In this document: positions 17,219 through 25,186 of the stretch, piece after piece
Layout: every line of letters begins with the position of its first letter
Numbering within the stretch: the first letter of the stretch is position 1
From: CADEDH01 sp963732695
GTDB lineage: Bacteria > Actinomycetota > Acidimicrobiia > Acidimicrobiales > SZUA-35
Assembly: GCA_963732695.1 (NCBI GenBank)
Contig: CAVTAP010000021.1
Coordinates: 310,001 to 374,000 of the forward strand
Direction: 5' to 3'
Length of the DNA stretch: 64,000 nt
Notes under the pieces: model-generated
Seen by the model: the letters and a program-made list of their open reading frames with translations, nothing else
What the model was told of the DNA's origin: nothing
The model's database searches: none
Program-made: the position numbers and the translations under genes

Positions 17219-17234
17219 CTCCCGGCTCCGAAGC

Positions 17235-18149
17235 CTAGAAGGAGATGACGCCGAGGCCGGCTTCTTCGGCCTCCGCCGCCAGCTTCTCGTCGCCCACCAC
17301 GATGACCCCCACGGCCGACTCCCACAGCCAGCGGTTGCGGCCCTGGATGGCCGACGACGGACGGGCCGGGTCGCCGGCGAGCGTCACCACCCAGTCGGCC
17401 TGGTGGATCCGGGCGTCGAACCGGGCCCGGTCGGCGGCCGACCACGAAGCCGCCGGGTCGGCGTAGGGCAGCACCACCGCCACCGGCACACCGGCCCGGG
17501 CCGCCGCCTCGGCGGCGGTGAGCTCCGCTCCCAGGCGCAGGCCCGACACCACCACGTCGTAGCCCGGGTCGAGGCCCTGCACGGCCTCCAGCAACTCGGC
17601 CTCCTGGTCGGCGTCCAGGGTGCGGGCCCCGGTGACCACGATGGCCCGTTCGGTGGGCCACGGCGCCTGGACCGGCTCTTCGCCCACGGCGGGGCCCGGG
17701 GCGGCGGCAGCTGCCGCCGCCATACCGTCGCGGTGGCGGTTGAGGGCCTCCACCGCCAGACGGTCGGCCTCCTCGTTGAGGTCGTGACCGGCGTGGCCCT
17801 TCACCCATTTGAACGTCACGTCACCGCCCCGGCCCGTGACCAGGGCCACCAGCGGCTCCCACAGGTCCCGGTTGGCCACCGGCTTGCGCTGGCTGTTCAC
17901 CCAGTTCCTTGCGATCCAACCCTCGTGCCAGCGGTCGCGGAAGCAGTTGACCACATACGTGGAGTCGGAGTTGATCTCCAGCACCCCGTCGGCGTGGACC
18001 TCCACCGCCCGCAGCACGGCGGTGAGCTCCATCCGCTGGTTGGTGGTGGCCGATTCGCCACCGGAATCGTGCCGGCCGTCCTCGCCCACCCAGGCCCACC
18101 CCCCAGGGCCGGGATTGCCGGAACAGGCACCGTCGGTGAACACTCGCAT
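17235..18149 (-). CDS. rnhA: Ribonuclease HI fused to a C-terminal Rossmann/SLOG-like domain
   Basis: A 304-residue protein. Residues 1-145 are a complete RNase HI that would cleave the RNA strand of RNA-DNA hybrids, with catalytic Asp6 (FTDGACSGN), Glu41 (QRMELTAV), Asp62 (NSDSTYV), His119 and Asp129 (KGHAGHDLNEEADRLA). An Ala/Pro linker (about 145-168) leads to a second domain (169-304) starting AIVVTGARTL, with alternating beta/alpha pattern, a VVSGLRLGAELTAAEAA helix and a hydrophobic VGVIVVGDEKLA segment. This resembles the SLOG/YpsA-like nucleotide-sensing Rossmann fold, but that assignment is from pattern only. RNase HI is normally ~150 residues, so the protein is twice the usual length. 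The start is the conserved MRVFTDG. Confidence 0.88.
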   Translation of the reverse strand: MRVFTDGACSGNPGPGGWAWVGEDGRHDSGGESATTNQRMELTAVLRAVEVHADGVLEINSDSTYVVNCFRDRWHEGWIARNWVNSQRKPVANRDLWEPLVALVTGRGGDVTFKWVKGHAGHDLNEEADRLAVEALNRHRDGMAAAAAAAPGPAVGEEPVQAPWPTERAIVVTGARTLDADQEAELLEAVQGLDPGYDVVVSGLRLGAELTAAEAAARAGVPVAVVLPYADPAASWSAADRARFDARIHQADWVVTLAGDPARPSSAIQGRNRWLWESAVGVIVVGDEKLAAEAEEAGLGVISF

Positions 18150-18438
18150 CGCCCCCAGCTTGCCACGGGAACAACCGGGCGCCGCTCACGGTTGACTGGA
18201 AGAGAGCCGGGTAGATCAGGGTTGATCGTTCCACCAGCTCAAGGGCTATGCAACGACAATCAGGCGGGGCCCCGGCCAGAGCGCCCGAGGGAGTGCGGAT
18301 CCGGCCGGTTCAGCGGAACACGAGGGCTACGATGTGCCACTCAAGGCCGGAACGGCTTCCTTCGGAGGCGCCGTTGGGGGGCAACGAGGCCCGCCGGCAC
18401 CCCGCCCACCACCGAGACTCACAGGGAACGCACAAGGT

Positions 18439-21129
18439 ATGACGACCGACGGTTTTCTGAGCCAGCTCCCCGACATCGACCCGGAGGAAACGGCCGAGTG
18501 GCTCGAATCGCTCGACCTGGTGGCCGAGGCCGAGGGCAAGACGCGGGCCCGCTACCTGCTCGGTCGCCTCAACCAGCGGGGCCGTCAGCTCCAGCTGGGC
18601 AACGCCGAGGCGGTGAGCACCGACTACGTGAACACCATCCCCACCGAGCAGCAGCCGTTCTTCCCCGGCAACGAGCAGCTGGAGCGCAAGATCCGGGCGT
18701 TCATCCGATGGAACGCGGCGGCCATGGTGATCAGGGCCAACAAGCGGGCCGACGGCATCGGTGGCCACCTGTCCACCTTCGCCTCCTCGGCCGCTCTGTA
18801 CGAGGTGGGGTTCAACTGGTTCTTCCGGGGCAAGGACGACGGCAACGCCGGTGACGCCGTCTACTTCCAGGGCCACGCCGCCCCCGGCGTCTACGCCCGG
18901 GCCTTCCTCGAGGGCCGGCTCGACGAGACCGAGCTCGACAACTTCCGCTTCGAGGTGGCCGGCGGGGGTCTGTCCAGCTACCCCCACCCCCGGCTCATGC
19001 CCGAGTTCTGGGAGTACCCCACGGTGTCGATGGGCCTCGGCCCCATCAACTCCATCTATCACGCCCGGTTCCTCAAGTACCTGAACGACCGCAAGCTCGA
19101 CGACACCAGCGGCTCCCGGGTGTGGGCCTTCCTGGGCGACGGCGAGTGCGACGAACCCGAGACCCTGGGCTCGATCTCGCTGGCCAACCGCCACGGGCTC
19201 GACAACCTCACCTGGGTGGTGAACTGCAACCTGCAGCGCCTCGACGGGCCGGTGCGGGGCAACGGCAAGATCATCCAGGAGCTGGAGGCCGTGTTCCGCG
19301 GCGCCGGCTGGAACGTGATCAAGGTCGTGTGGGGTTCCCGGTGGGACGAGCTGCTCCAGCGCGACGTGGACGGGGTGCTGCTCAACAAGATGAACACCAC
19401 GGTCGACGGCGCCTTCCAGCGCTACGCGGTGGAGAGCGGGGCCTACATCCGGGAGAAGTTCTTCGGCCCCGACCCCCGGCTGCGCCGCCTGGTGGAACAC
19501 CTGAGCGACGACGACCTGCGTAACCTGCCCCGGGGCGGGCACGACTACCAGAAGCTGTACGCCGCCTACAAGGCGGCGGTGGAGCACGCCGGCCAGCCCA
19601 CGGTGATCCTGGCCAAGACGGTGAAGGGGTGGACGCTGGGCGAGGGCTTCGAGAGCCGCAACGCCACCCACCAGATCAAGAAGATGACCAAGCAGCAGGT
19701 GCTCGAGCTGCGCAACCGGCTCAACCTGATCGACGAGATCAAGGCCGACGACCTGGAGGACGGGATTCCGCCCTACTACCGGCCGGCCAAGGACTCCGAG
19801 GAGTACCAGTACATGATGGGCCGGCGCCGGGCCCTCGACGGGCCGCTCCCCCATCGGGTGGTCCAGGTCCGCCGCCCGCTGCCCCAGCCCAGCGACGTCG
19901 TGTTCAAGGGCTTCCAGGAGGGATCGGGGGGCCGGGTGGTGTCCACCACGATGGTGTTCACCGGGCTGCTGCGGGAGCTGATGCGGGAGGAGGGCTTCGG
20001 CGAGCGGGTGGTGCCGATCGTGCCCGACGAGGCCCGCACGTTCGGCATGGACTCCATGTTCCGGGAGTTCGAGATCTACGCCCCGTTCGGCCAGAAGTAC
20101 GAGCCGGTGGACCACGAGCTGCTGCTGTCCTACACCGAGGACTCCGACGGCCAGATCCTGGAGGAGGGCATCACCGAGGCGGGGTCGTTGGCCAGCTGGA
20201 TCGCAGCGGCCACCAGCTACGCCCACCGGGGCGTGCCGATGGTGCCGTTCTACACCTTCTACTCGATGTTCGGCTTCCAGCGGGTGGGCGACCTGATCTG
20301 GTCGGCGGCCGACTCCCGGGCCCGGGGCTTCCTGCTCGGGGCCACCGCCGGTCGCACCACGCTCGCCGGTGAGGGCCTCCAGCACCAGGACGGCCACAGC
20401 CTCCTCCACGCCTCGGCCGTGCCCGCCTGCCAGGCCTACGACCCGGCGTTCGCCTACGAGTTGGCCGCCGTCATCCACGACGGCATCCGCCGCATGTACG
20501 TCGACGGCGAGGACATCTTCTACTACCTCACGATCTACAACGAGAACTACGACCAGCCGCCCCAGCCGGCCGGGTCGAGCGAGGGGATCCTGCAGGGCCT
20601 GTACAAATGGGCACCGGCGCCCGAGGGCCTGGCCAACCAGGCCACGATCCTGTTCTCCGGCCCGTCACAGGGCCCGGCCCGCCAGGCGGCCCAGGAGCTG
20701 GCCGAGCGGTGGGGCGTGGGCGCCGAGCTGTGGAGCGCAACGTCGTACAAGCGGCTGCGGGAAGACGGCCTGGAGGTCGAGCGGTGGAACCGGCTCAACC
20801 CGCTGGCCGAGCCCCGGGTGCCACTGGCCACCCGGCTGCTGGCCGACGCCCCGGGCCCGATCGTGGCCGTGAGCGACTTCGTGCGGGCGGTGCCCGAGCT
20901 GATCGCCGGGTTCGTGCCCAAGCGGTTCGTGGCCCTCGGCACCGACGGCTACGGCCGGTCCGACACGCGGGACGCCCTGCGATCGTTCTTCGAGACCGAC
21001 ACCCCCAACATCGTGATCACCGTGCTTCACGAGTTGTCCCAGGTGGGCCGACTCGACCCGGCGGTGGTGGCCGAGGCCCTGGCCCACTACGGGGTCGCCG
21101 CCAATCCCATACCCCCCTGGCAACGGTAG
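18439..21129 (+). CDS. aceE: Pyruvate dehydrogenase E1 component, homodimeric type
   Basis: An 896-residue thiamine-diphosphate enzyme that decarboxylates pyruvate and acetylates the lipoyl arm of E2. Length and sequence match the AceE (single-chain, homodimeric) class: RAFIRWNAAAMVIRANK and the HLSTFASSAALYEVGFNWFF region near the N-terminus, the ThDP/Mg motif GDGECDEPETLGS from residue 233, and the downstream pyrimidine-domain blocks EARTFGMDSMF and GLQHQDGHS. The ATG at 18439 starts MTTDGFLSQLPDIDPEE, the usual AceE N-terminus; a weak AGGGA lies 12 nt upstream. The 289-bp upstream region is non-coding and holds TTGATC and CTATGC 18 nt apart (near 18220-18250) as a possible promoter. It works with E2 and E3 encoded at 12.2-15.4 kb. 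Confidence 0.96.
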   Translation: MTTDGFLSQLPDIDPEETAEWLESLDLVAEAEGKTRARYLLGRLNQRGRQLQLGNAEAVSTDYVNTIPTEQQPFFPGNEQLERKIRAFIRWNAAAMVIRANKRADGIGGHLSTFASSAALYEVGFNWFFRGKDDGNAGDAVYFQGHAAPGVYARAFLEGRLDETELDNFRFEVAGGGLSSYPHPRLMPEFWEYPTVSMGLGPINSIYHARFLKYLNDRKLDDTSGSRVWAFLGDGECDEPETLGSISLANRHGLDNLTWVVNCNLQRLDGPVRGNGKIIQELEAVFRGAGWNVIKVVWGSRWDELLQRDVDGVLLNKMNTTVDGAFQRYAVESGAYIREKFFGPDPRLRRLVEHLSDDDLRNLPRGGHDYQKLYAAYKAAVEHAGQPTVILAKTVKGWTLGEGFESRNATHQIKKMTKQQVLELRNRLNLIDEIKADDLEDGIPPYYRPAKDSEEYQYMMGRRRALDGPLPHRVVQVRRPLPQPSDVVFKGFQEGSGGRVVSTTMVFTGLLRELMREEGFGERVVPIVPDEARTFGMDSMFREFEIYAPFGQKYEPVDHELLLSYTEDSDGQILEEGITEAGSLASWIAAATSYAHRGVPMVPFYTFYSMFGFQRVGDLIWSAADSRARGFLLGATAGRTTLAGEGLQHQDGHSLLHASAVPACQAYDPAFAYELAAVIHDGIRRMYVDGEDIFYYLTIYNENYDQPPQPAGSSEGILQGLYKWAPAPEGLANQATILFSGPSQGPARQAAQELAERWGVGAELWSATSYKRLREDGLEVERWNRLNPLAEPRVPLATRLLADAPGPIVAVSDFVRAVPELIAGFVPKRFVALGTDGYGRSDTRDALRSFFETDTPNIVITVLHELSQVGRLDPAVVAEALAHYGVAANPIPPWQR

Positions 21130-21131
21130 AG

Positions 21132-21166
21132 GGGACCCTTCGGGTTCCGGGAACCCTTCGGGTTCA
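21132..21166. repeat. Two GGAACCC-type hairpins between convergent genes
   Basis: Two adjacent stems, GGGACCC-TTC-GGGTTCC (one G-T pair) and GGAACCC-TTC-GGGTTCA, start 2 bp after the aceE stop, followed by a weaker GTTC/GAAC stem before the end of the convergent hydrolase gene. Confidence 0.7.
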
Positions 21167-21178
21167 CCTCCGGCGAAC

Positions 21179-22102
21179 CTAGAGGTCCTGGCGGGCGCCT
21201 TCCTGGCGGGCCAGCCAGCCCAGCAGCACGGCCACGGCCCGGGGGTCGTGGCGCAGGAGGTGCCCGGCGCCCCGGATGAAGCGGAGCTCGGCCAGGCCAT
21301 GGGCGTCAGCCAGGGCCCGGGCGTCGAACTGGGGGACGGCGTCGTCCTCCAGGCCGTGCAGCACGAGTAGGGGCCGCTCGGCGAACCGCTCGGCGGAGGC
21401 CACCGCCCGGATGCGGCGCAGCTCGGCCCGCCACTCCTCCGGGTCGGGCGGAAAGTCGGGGCTCTGTATGGCTCCCACCCGGCGGGCGTGGGCCATCAGC
21501 CGGTTGGGGTTCACGGCCCAGTCGTCGAAGTCGGCGGGGGACCCGGCCATGGCCATCCCGGTGACCCGCTCGTCGTCGGCCGCCGCAACCAACGCCACCG
21601 CACCGCCGGTGCCGAACCCGCACAGCCAGATGCCCTTGGGCCGCTGGGTGGTGGCCAGATGGTCGACGGCCGCCGACACGTCGTCGACCCAGCCCTTCAG
21701 GCTGAAGTGGCCGGTCGAGGTGCCGCAGCCCCGGAACCGGATGCTGAGCGACACGAACCCCATCTGCTGGGCGGCCCGGTCGGCCAGCTCGGGAAGGTCG
21801 GCCCCGATACGGTCGGCCCACACGTCGCCCGAGGGGAAGCTGTGGAGGAAGATCACGCCGGGGCGGGCGTCGCCGCCGTCGCCCCGTTCCGGCTCGGCCA
21901 GGTGGGCCTCCAGCTCGACCCCGTCGGTCGACGGGATACGGAGGTTTCCGGTGGGCGCCGGCCCGGGCGGCGGCGGCAAGGGGACGCCGGGAGGCAACGG
22001 CAGCGGCACCACGTTGTTGGCCGGCCTGGCCCCGGCGCGGGGAGGTGGCGGCGTGGACGGCCCAGGGTTGGACGGCGCGGTCGGTTCGCCGGGGGTGGTC
22101 AT
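21179..22102 (-). CDS. Alpha/beta-hydrolase fold protein lacking the nucleophile serine
   Basis: A 307-residue protein. The first ~50 residues are Pro-rich and disordered; the rest is an alpha/beta-hydrolase fold like the short-chain dienelactone-hydrolase/lysophospholipase group (FLHSFPSGD oxyanion region, RFRGCGTSTGHFS, LVLHGLEDDAVP with the acid, and GAGHLLRHD with the histidine). The nucleophile elbow reads GFGTGG, so glycine occupies the position of the catalytic serine in G-x-S-x-G. Either a non-catalytic role or use of the neighbouring threonine is possible; both are inference. It converges with aceE and lies 13 bp after the 77-residue hypothetical gene on the same strand. Confidence 0.8.
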   Translation of the reverse strand: MTTPGEPTAPSNPGPSTPPPPRAGARPANNVVPLPLPPGVPLPPPPGPAPTGNLRIPSTDGVELEAHLAEPERGDGGDARPGVIFLHSFPSGDVWADRIGADLPELADRAAQQMGFVSLSIRFRGCGTSTGHFSLKGWVDDVSAAVDHLATTQRPKGIWLCGFGTGGAVALVAAADDERVTGMAMAGSPADFDDWAVNPNRLMAHARRVGAIQSPDFPPDPEEWRAELRRIRAVASAERFAERPLLVLHGLEDDAVPQFDARALADAHGLAELRFIRGAGHLLRHDPRAVAVLLGWLARQEGARQDL

Positions 22103-22115
22103 CCCCCGTTACCGG

Positions 22116-22349
22116 TCAGGATGCGGCGGCCTGGCGGGCTGTCCCCGCCCGCTGGCCGCGGTAGAGCCGGTAGCCGCGGTTGCGGGCCTCGGCCAGGGTG
22201 TCGGGGGCGAAGCACAGGTAGGTGCCGGCCGCCATCAGCTCGTCGATGAGGGCGGCGTCGCCGGCTGCGAGGGCGTCGACGTCGTACACCACCTGGGTGC
22301 GCTTGTCACCGACGTAGCGGACGTGTTCGAACTTTCCCGGGCGTTCCAT
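22116..22349 (-). CDS. Small hypothetical protein (77 aa)
   Basis: A 77-residue acidic/basic mixed protein starting MERPGKFEHVRYVGDKRTQVVYDVD, with a helix-rich middle (ALIDELMAAGTYLCFAPDTLAEARNRGYRLY). No signal or membrane segment and no family recognised. The ATG at 22349 is favoured because TACGAT lies 8 nt upstream and the longer in-frame extension to 22487 would run through a hairpin-rich, non-coding-looking segment. Probably co-transcribed with the hydrolase gene 13 bp downstream. Confidence 0.55.
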   Translation of the reverse strand: MERPGKFEHVRYVGDKRTQVVYDVDALAAGDAALIDELMAAGTYLCFAPDTLAEARNRGYRLYRGQRAGTARQAAAS

Positions 22350-22357
22350 CGGCCCCG

Positions 22358-22363
22358 ATCGTA
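22358..22363 (-). promoter_or_regulatory. -10 element (TACGAT) before the 77-aa gene
   Basis: TACGAT on the minus strand ends 8 nt before the ATG at 22349. Confidence 0.4.
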
Positions 22364-22383
22364 CCCGGCACGGGAGGTTAAAC

Positions 22384-22600
22384 GCGAAGACGGGAGGGGC
22401 CCCTGGGCCTCCTCCCGTCTCCTCGTTACTGCTGGAACCCGGATGATCGTTTGGCACTTCCGAGTTGGGACGCACTCGACGATTCATCCCGGGGGCGGAC
22501 TGGTGGCATTTCGCCAGCGGTCCAGCTGTCCGGCTAGCGGCCAGCCACCTCCAAGGTCCCGAGATCTTGCGTGTTCAGTTTGGACCACCTCCTTCCTCTT
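22384..22600 (-). ncRNA. Candidate structured RNA ending in a terminator-like hairpin
   Basis: This stretch has no convincing gene but dense base-pairing on the minus strand. In order: AAGGAGGTGGTCC (22594-22582), which matches the anti-anti-Shine-Dalgarno at nearly every position and whose GGTCC can pair with GGACC about 22 nt later; a GCTG/CAGC-closed stem; a GGAC-CGC-TGGC / GCCA-CCA-GTCC hairpin with a symmetric internal loop; a 13-bp helix CCCGGATGATCGT/ACGATCATCCGGG-type with two single-base bulges enclosing a CGAGT/ACTCG stem; and finally a 10-bp AGACGGGAGG/CCTCCCGTCT hairpin (about 22388-22420) followed by a U-containing tail. A short frame of 34 codons (22588-22484) also lies inside. 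Strand and ends are inferred from the terminator position. Confidence 0.55.
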
Positions 22601-22644
22601 GGTGGCCTAAGTGTTGCACACCCGACAGCGACGGGGAAGACCTT

Positions 22645-23184
22645 TTACGCGTCCCGGTGACGCATCCGGGGCTCGGGGAAGGGGAAGGCCCGGAGGATGC
22701 CCTCCTCCACGCCGGCGGCCGGCGTGGCCCGGGTGCCGGTGCCCTGGCTGAGGGCGAGGAGGTAGGCCAGCACGATCCCGTGCACCCGGCGTTCCCCGTC
22801 GTGGTCGACGATGGCCCGGGCGATCGGGGGCAGAGACCGGTTGACCAGCTGAGCCAGGCCGTCATCACCCTTGCCCCCCAAGGCGTTGGCCCCCACCACC
22901 ACGGCGTGCAGGGACCGGGCCGTGACCGGCGTGTCGATGCCGGCCACACCCAGCTCGTCGCCGGCCGTCGGGTCCTCGGTGCACACCACCAGCGCCTGTT
23001 GGCAGGCAGCCAGAGCGGTGACAGCCGCCGTGTTCAGCATGGTCTGGTCGGTCATGCCGTCGAGCTGCTCGCCCACCAGGGCGGCCGCCAGCCACGGCAG
23101 GGCCCGCACACTCTGGGTGGTCAGCTCGGCCGCCGCCGCGATCAGCTGGGCCGTAACGCCGCCGTCGTTGTCGTGTTCGCTCAT
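22645..23184 (-). CDS. Hypothetical protein (179 aa)
   Basis: A 179-residue, mainly helical soluble protein starting MSEHDNDGGVTAQLIAAAAEL. The composition is Ala/Leu/Val-rich with several regular amphipathic helices (VRALPWLAAALVGEQLDG; NTAAVTALAACQQALVVC) and a Pro/Phe-rich, charged C-terminus. No family recognised. The ATG has GGAGAC just upstream. The candidate structured RNA begins about 45 bp after its stop codon on the same strand. Confidence 0.6.
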   Translation of the reverse strand: MSEHDNDGGVTAQLIAAAAELTTQSVRALPWLAAALVGEQLDGMTDQTMLNTAAVTALAACQQALVVCTEDPTAGDELGVAGIDTPVTARSLHAVVVGANALGGKGDDGLAQLVNRSLPPIARAIVDHDGERRVHGIVLAYLLALSQGTGTRATPAAGVEEGILRAFPFPEPRMRHRDA

Positions 23185-23324
23185 GTCTCCCGCCGTGGGC
23201 CGACGATCAGGGGAGCCGATCGCCTGGTTACGAACAATCAGGATCCCACAGCGCCGGCGGTCCGTCGTGAGCAAGGCTGAGGGCCGGGGCTGGGTCGGCC
23301 GGCCCGATTGGCGCCGCCCGCCCG

Positions 23325-23840
23325 TCAGCCGTCGGACGATGGCCCGCTGCCGCCCTCCTCCAGCGCCGAGGGCCGGCGGGGGCTGTCGAGCAGGGGCATC
23401 TGGGCCAGGTCGGCCTCCACGTCGACCGGGTCGTCGATGTGGATGGCCCCCATCACCTGGAGGTAGGCGGAGTGGGCCTCGATCACGGCCTCGATCTGGT
23501 CCCGGGTGACGGCAAGGTCGGTCACGTCGGCCCGCTCGACCATGTAGTCGACCGCGTCGAGCTGCTCGAACACGATCGGACCGTCGCTCGCCCCTTCCGG
23601 GGCCCAGTGGTAGGCCTGGATCCACTCCAGGTGCAGCCGCAGGACCCGGCGGAGCTCGTCGTAACTGAGCACCGAGGTGATGCTGACCGGGAGGGCTTCA
23701 GCGCAGAACTCGATGGCCTCTTCGGAGTCGATCACGATCTGGGCCGGCATGGCCGTGGTCTTGCCCACGGCCCAGCCCACGAACAGCAGGGCCACCACCA
23801 CGACCACCAAGACGGCGAGGACGATCCCGACCAGCTCCAC
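23325..23840 (-). CDS. Membrane-anchored hypothetical protein
   Basis: A 171-residue protein with one N-terminal transmembrane helix (about residues 4-26, LVGIVLAVLVVVVVALLFVG) and a soluble, acidic, helical domain (SVLSYDELRRVLRLHLEWIQ; VTRDQIEAVIEAHSAYLQ). No family recognised. The GTG start has TAGGTT ending 6 nt upstream. The Ser/Pro/Glu-rich C-terminus is probably disordered. Confidence 0.65.
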   Translation of the reverse strand: MELVGIVLAVLVVVVVALLFVGWAVGKTTAMPAQIVIDSEEAIEFCAEALPVSITSVLSYDELRRVLRLHLEWIQAYHWAPEGASDGPIVFEQLDAVDYMVERADVTDLAVTRDQIEAVIEAHSAYLQVMGAIHIDDPVDVEADLAQMPLLDSPRRPSALEEGGSGPSSDG

Positions 23841-23846
23841 CCGTCC

Positions 23847-23852
23847 AACCTA
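23847..23852 (-). promoter_or_regulatory. -10 element (TAGGTT), leaderless spacing
   Basis: TAGGTT on the minus strand ends 6 nt before the GTG at 23840. Confidence 0.4.
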
Positions 23853-23943
23853 CTGGCGGGATGACCGGGGCCCCCGCACCGCGCTGGTGCCGGGGCCCCG
23901 GTGGACCGCAGATCGGTTCGGGCGCCGCCGTGGCGGCCCGGCC

Positions 23944-25056
23944 TCAGAGGCCGATGCGCTGGGCCAGCAGCTCCCGGTGGTAGGCGGGATCGCCGAACAG
24001 CAGCTCCGAGCTCTTGGCCCGCTTGAAGTACAGGTGGGCCGGGTGCTCCCAGGTGAAGCCGATGCCGCCGTGGATCTGGATGTTCTCGGCCGCGGCGTGG
24101 AAGTAGGCCTCGGAGCAGTAGGCCTTGGCCAGCGACGCCACCGACGGCAGCTCGTCGTTCAGCTCGGCGGCGCACCACATGCCGTAGTAGGCGGCCGACT
24201 TGGCCGACTCGACCTCGAGCAGCATGTCGGCGCACTTGTGCTTGATGGCCTGGAACGAGCCGATGGGCCGGCCGAACTGCACCCGGTCCTTGGCGTACTG
24301 CACGGCCATCTCCAGCACGAACTGGGCCCCGCCCACCTGCTCGGCGGCCAGGGCGATGGCAGCCAGGTCGAGCACGGTGCTCAGCGTGGCCCAGCCGGCG
24401 CCTTCGGTGCCCAGCAGCGTGGCCGGGGTGTTGTCGAAGGTGAGCTTGGCCTGCTTGCGGGTCTGGTCCATGGTGGACAGCGACTGGCGGCTGAGGCCGG
24501 CGGCGTCGCCGGCCACGGTGAACAGGCTCACGCCACCGGCGGTGCGGGCAGCCACCACGAGCAGGTTGGCCACGTGGCCGTCGATCACGAACGACTTCGT
24601 GCCGGTGAGGGTGTAGTCGCTACCGGAGCCGCTGGCCTCCAGGGTGATGCCCGACTCGTCCCACTTGCCGCTCTCCTCGGTGAAGGCGAGGGCGGCCAGG
24701 GTCTGGCCCGAGGCGATGCCGGGGAGGTGCTCGGCCTTGGCCGCATCGTCACCGGAATGGATGATGGCCTGGGAGGCCAGCACGCCCGACAGGAACGGGG
24801 CGCACAGCAGGCGGCGGCCCATCTCCTCCAACACCACGCCCAGCTCGACGAAGCTGTAGCCCTGGCCCCCGAACTCCTCCGGGATGGCCAGCGCCGGCAG
24901 GCCGAGCTGGTCCGACAGCTGCGCCCACACCGCCGGGTCGTACCCCTGCTCGGTGTCCATCTGCTCCCGCACAGCGGCTTCGGACGACTTGTCGTCGAGG
25001 AAGGAGCGGACGAACTGGCGGAGCTGTTCCTGCTCCTCGGTGAAGGCGAAGTTCAT
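23944..25056 (-). CDS. Acyl-CoA dehydrogenase family protein
   Basis: A 370-residue FAD-dependent acyl-CoA dehydrogenase. The N-terminal helical domain begins MNFAFTEEQEQLRQFVRSFL, the middle beta domain contains the LAALAFTEESGKWDESGITL and GTKSFVIDGHVANLLVVAA segments, and the C-terminal helical domain has QYAKDRVQFGRPIGSFQAIKHKCADM and the IQIHGGIGFTWEHPAHLYFKRAKS block that closes the flavin site. These enzymes introduce an alpha-beta double bond in acyl-CoAs in fatty-acid, steroid side-chain or amino-acid catabolism; chain specificity is not evident. Length is typical. The ATG at 25056 has GAGGTG upstream. The divergent gene starts at 25187. Confidence 0.92.
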   Translation of the reverse strand: MNFAFTEEQEQLRQFVRSFLDDKSSEAAVREQMDTEQGYDPAVWAQLSDQLGLPALAIPEEFGGQGYSFVELGVVLEEMGRRLLCAPFLSGVLASQAIIHSGDDAAKAEHLPGIASGQTLAALAFTEESGKWDESGITLEASGSGSDYTLTGTKSFVIDGHVANLLVVAARTAGGVSLFTVAGDAAGLSRQSLSTMDQTRKQAKLTFDNTPATLLGTEGAGWATLSTVLDLAAIALAAEQVGGAQFVLEMAVQYAKDRVQFGRPIGSFQAIKHKCADMLLEVESAKSAAYYGMWCAAELNDELPSVASLAKAYCSEAYFHAAAENIQIHGGIGFTWEHPAHLYFKRAKSSELLFGDPAYHRELLAQRIGL

Positions 25057-25186
25057 GTGACACCTCGTTGTTGAGTTTCTGCCGGCGCTCAACGTAGACC
25101 GCGGCGGCACCCACCACAACTCAGAGTGTGTACACCTGTGCTACACGCCGGAGTCGGGCAAGGGTACCCGCAGGGACGGACGGCCC

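Noticed and set aside
22350..22487. N-terminal extension of the 77-aa gene to ATG 22487
   Set aside because: The extension runs through the terminator-like hairpin, and a -10 box precedes ATG 22349.
22582..22597. Plus-strand GGACCACCTCCTT resembling the 3' end of 16S rRNA
   Set aside because: No rRNA sequence upstream; best seen as the complement of a strong Shine-Dalgarno-like sequence on the minus strand.
25085..25160. GTGTACAC and GTGT/ACAC repeats as an operator between divergent genes
   Set aside because: Short and partly overlapping; no second copy in the window, so not enough to call a site.
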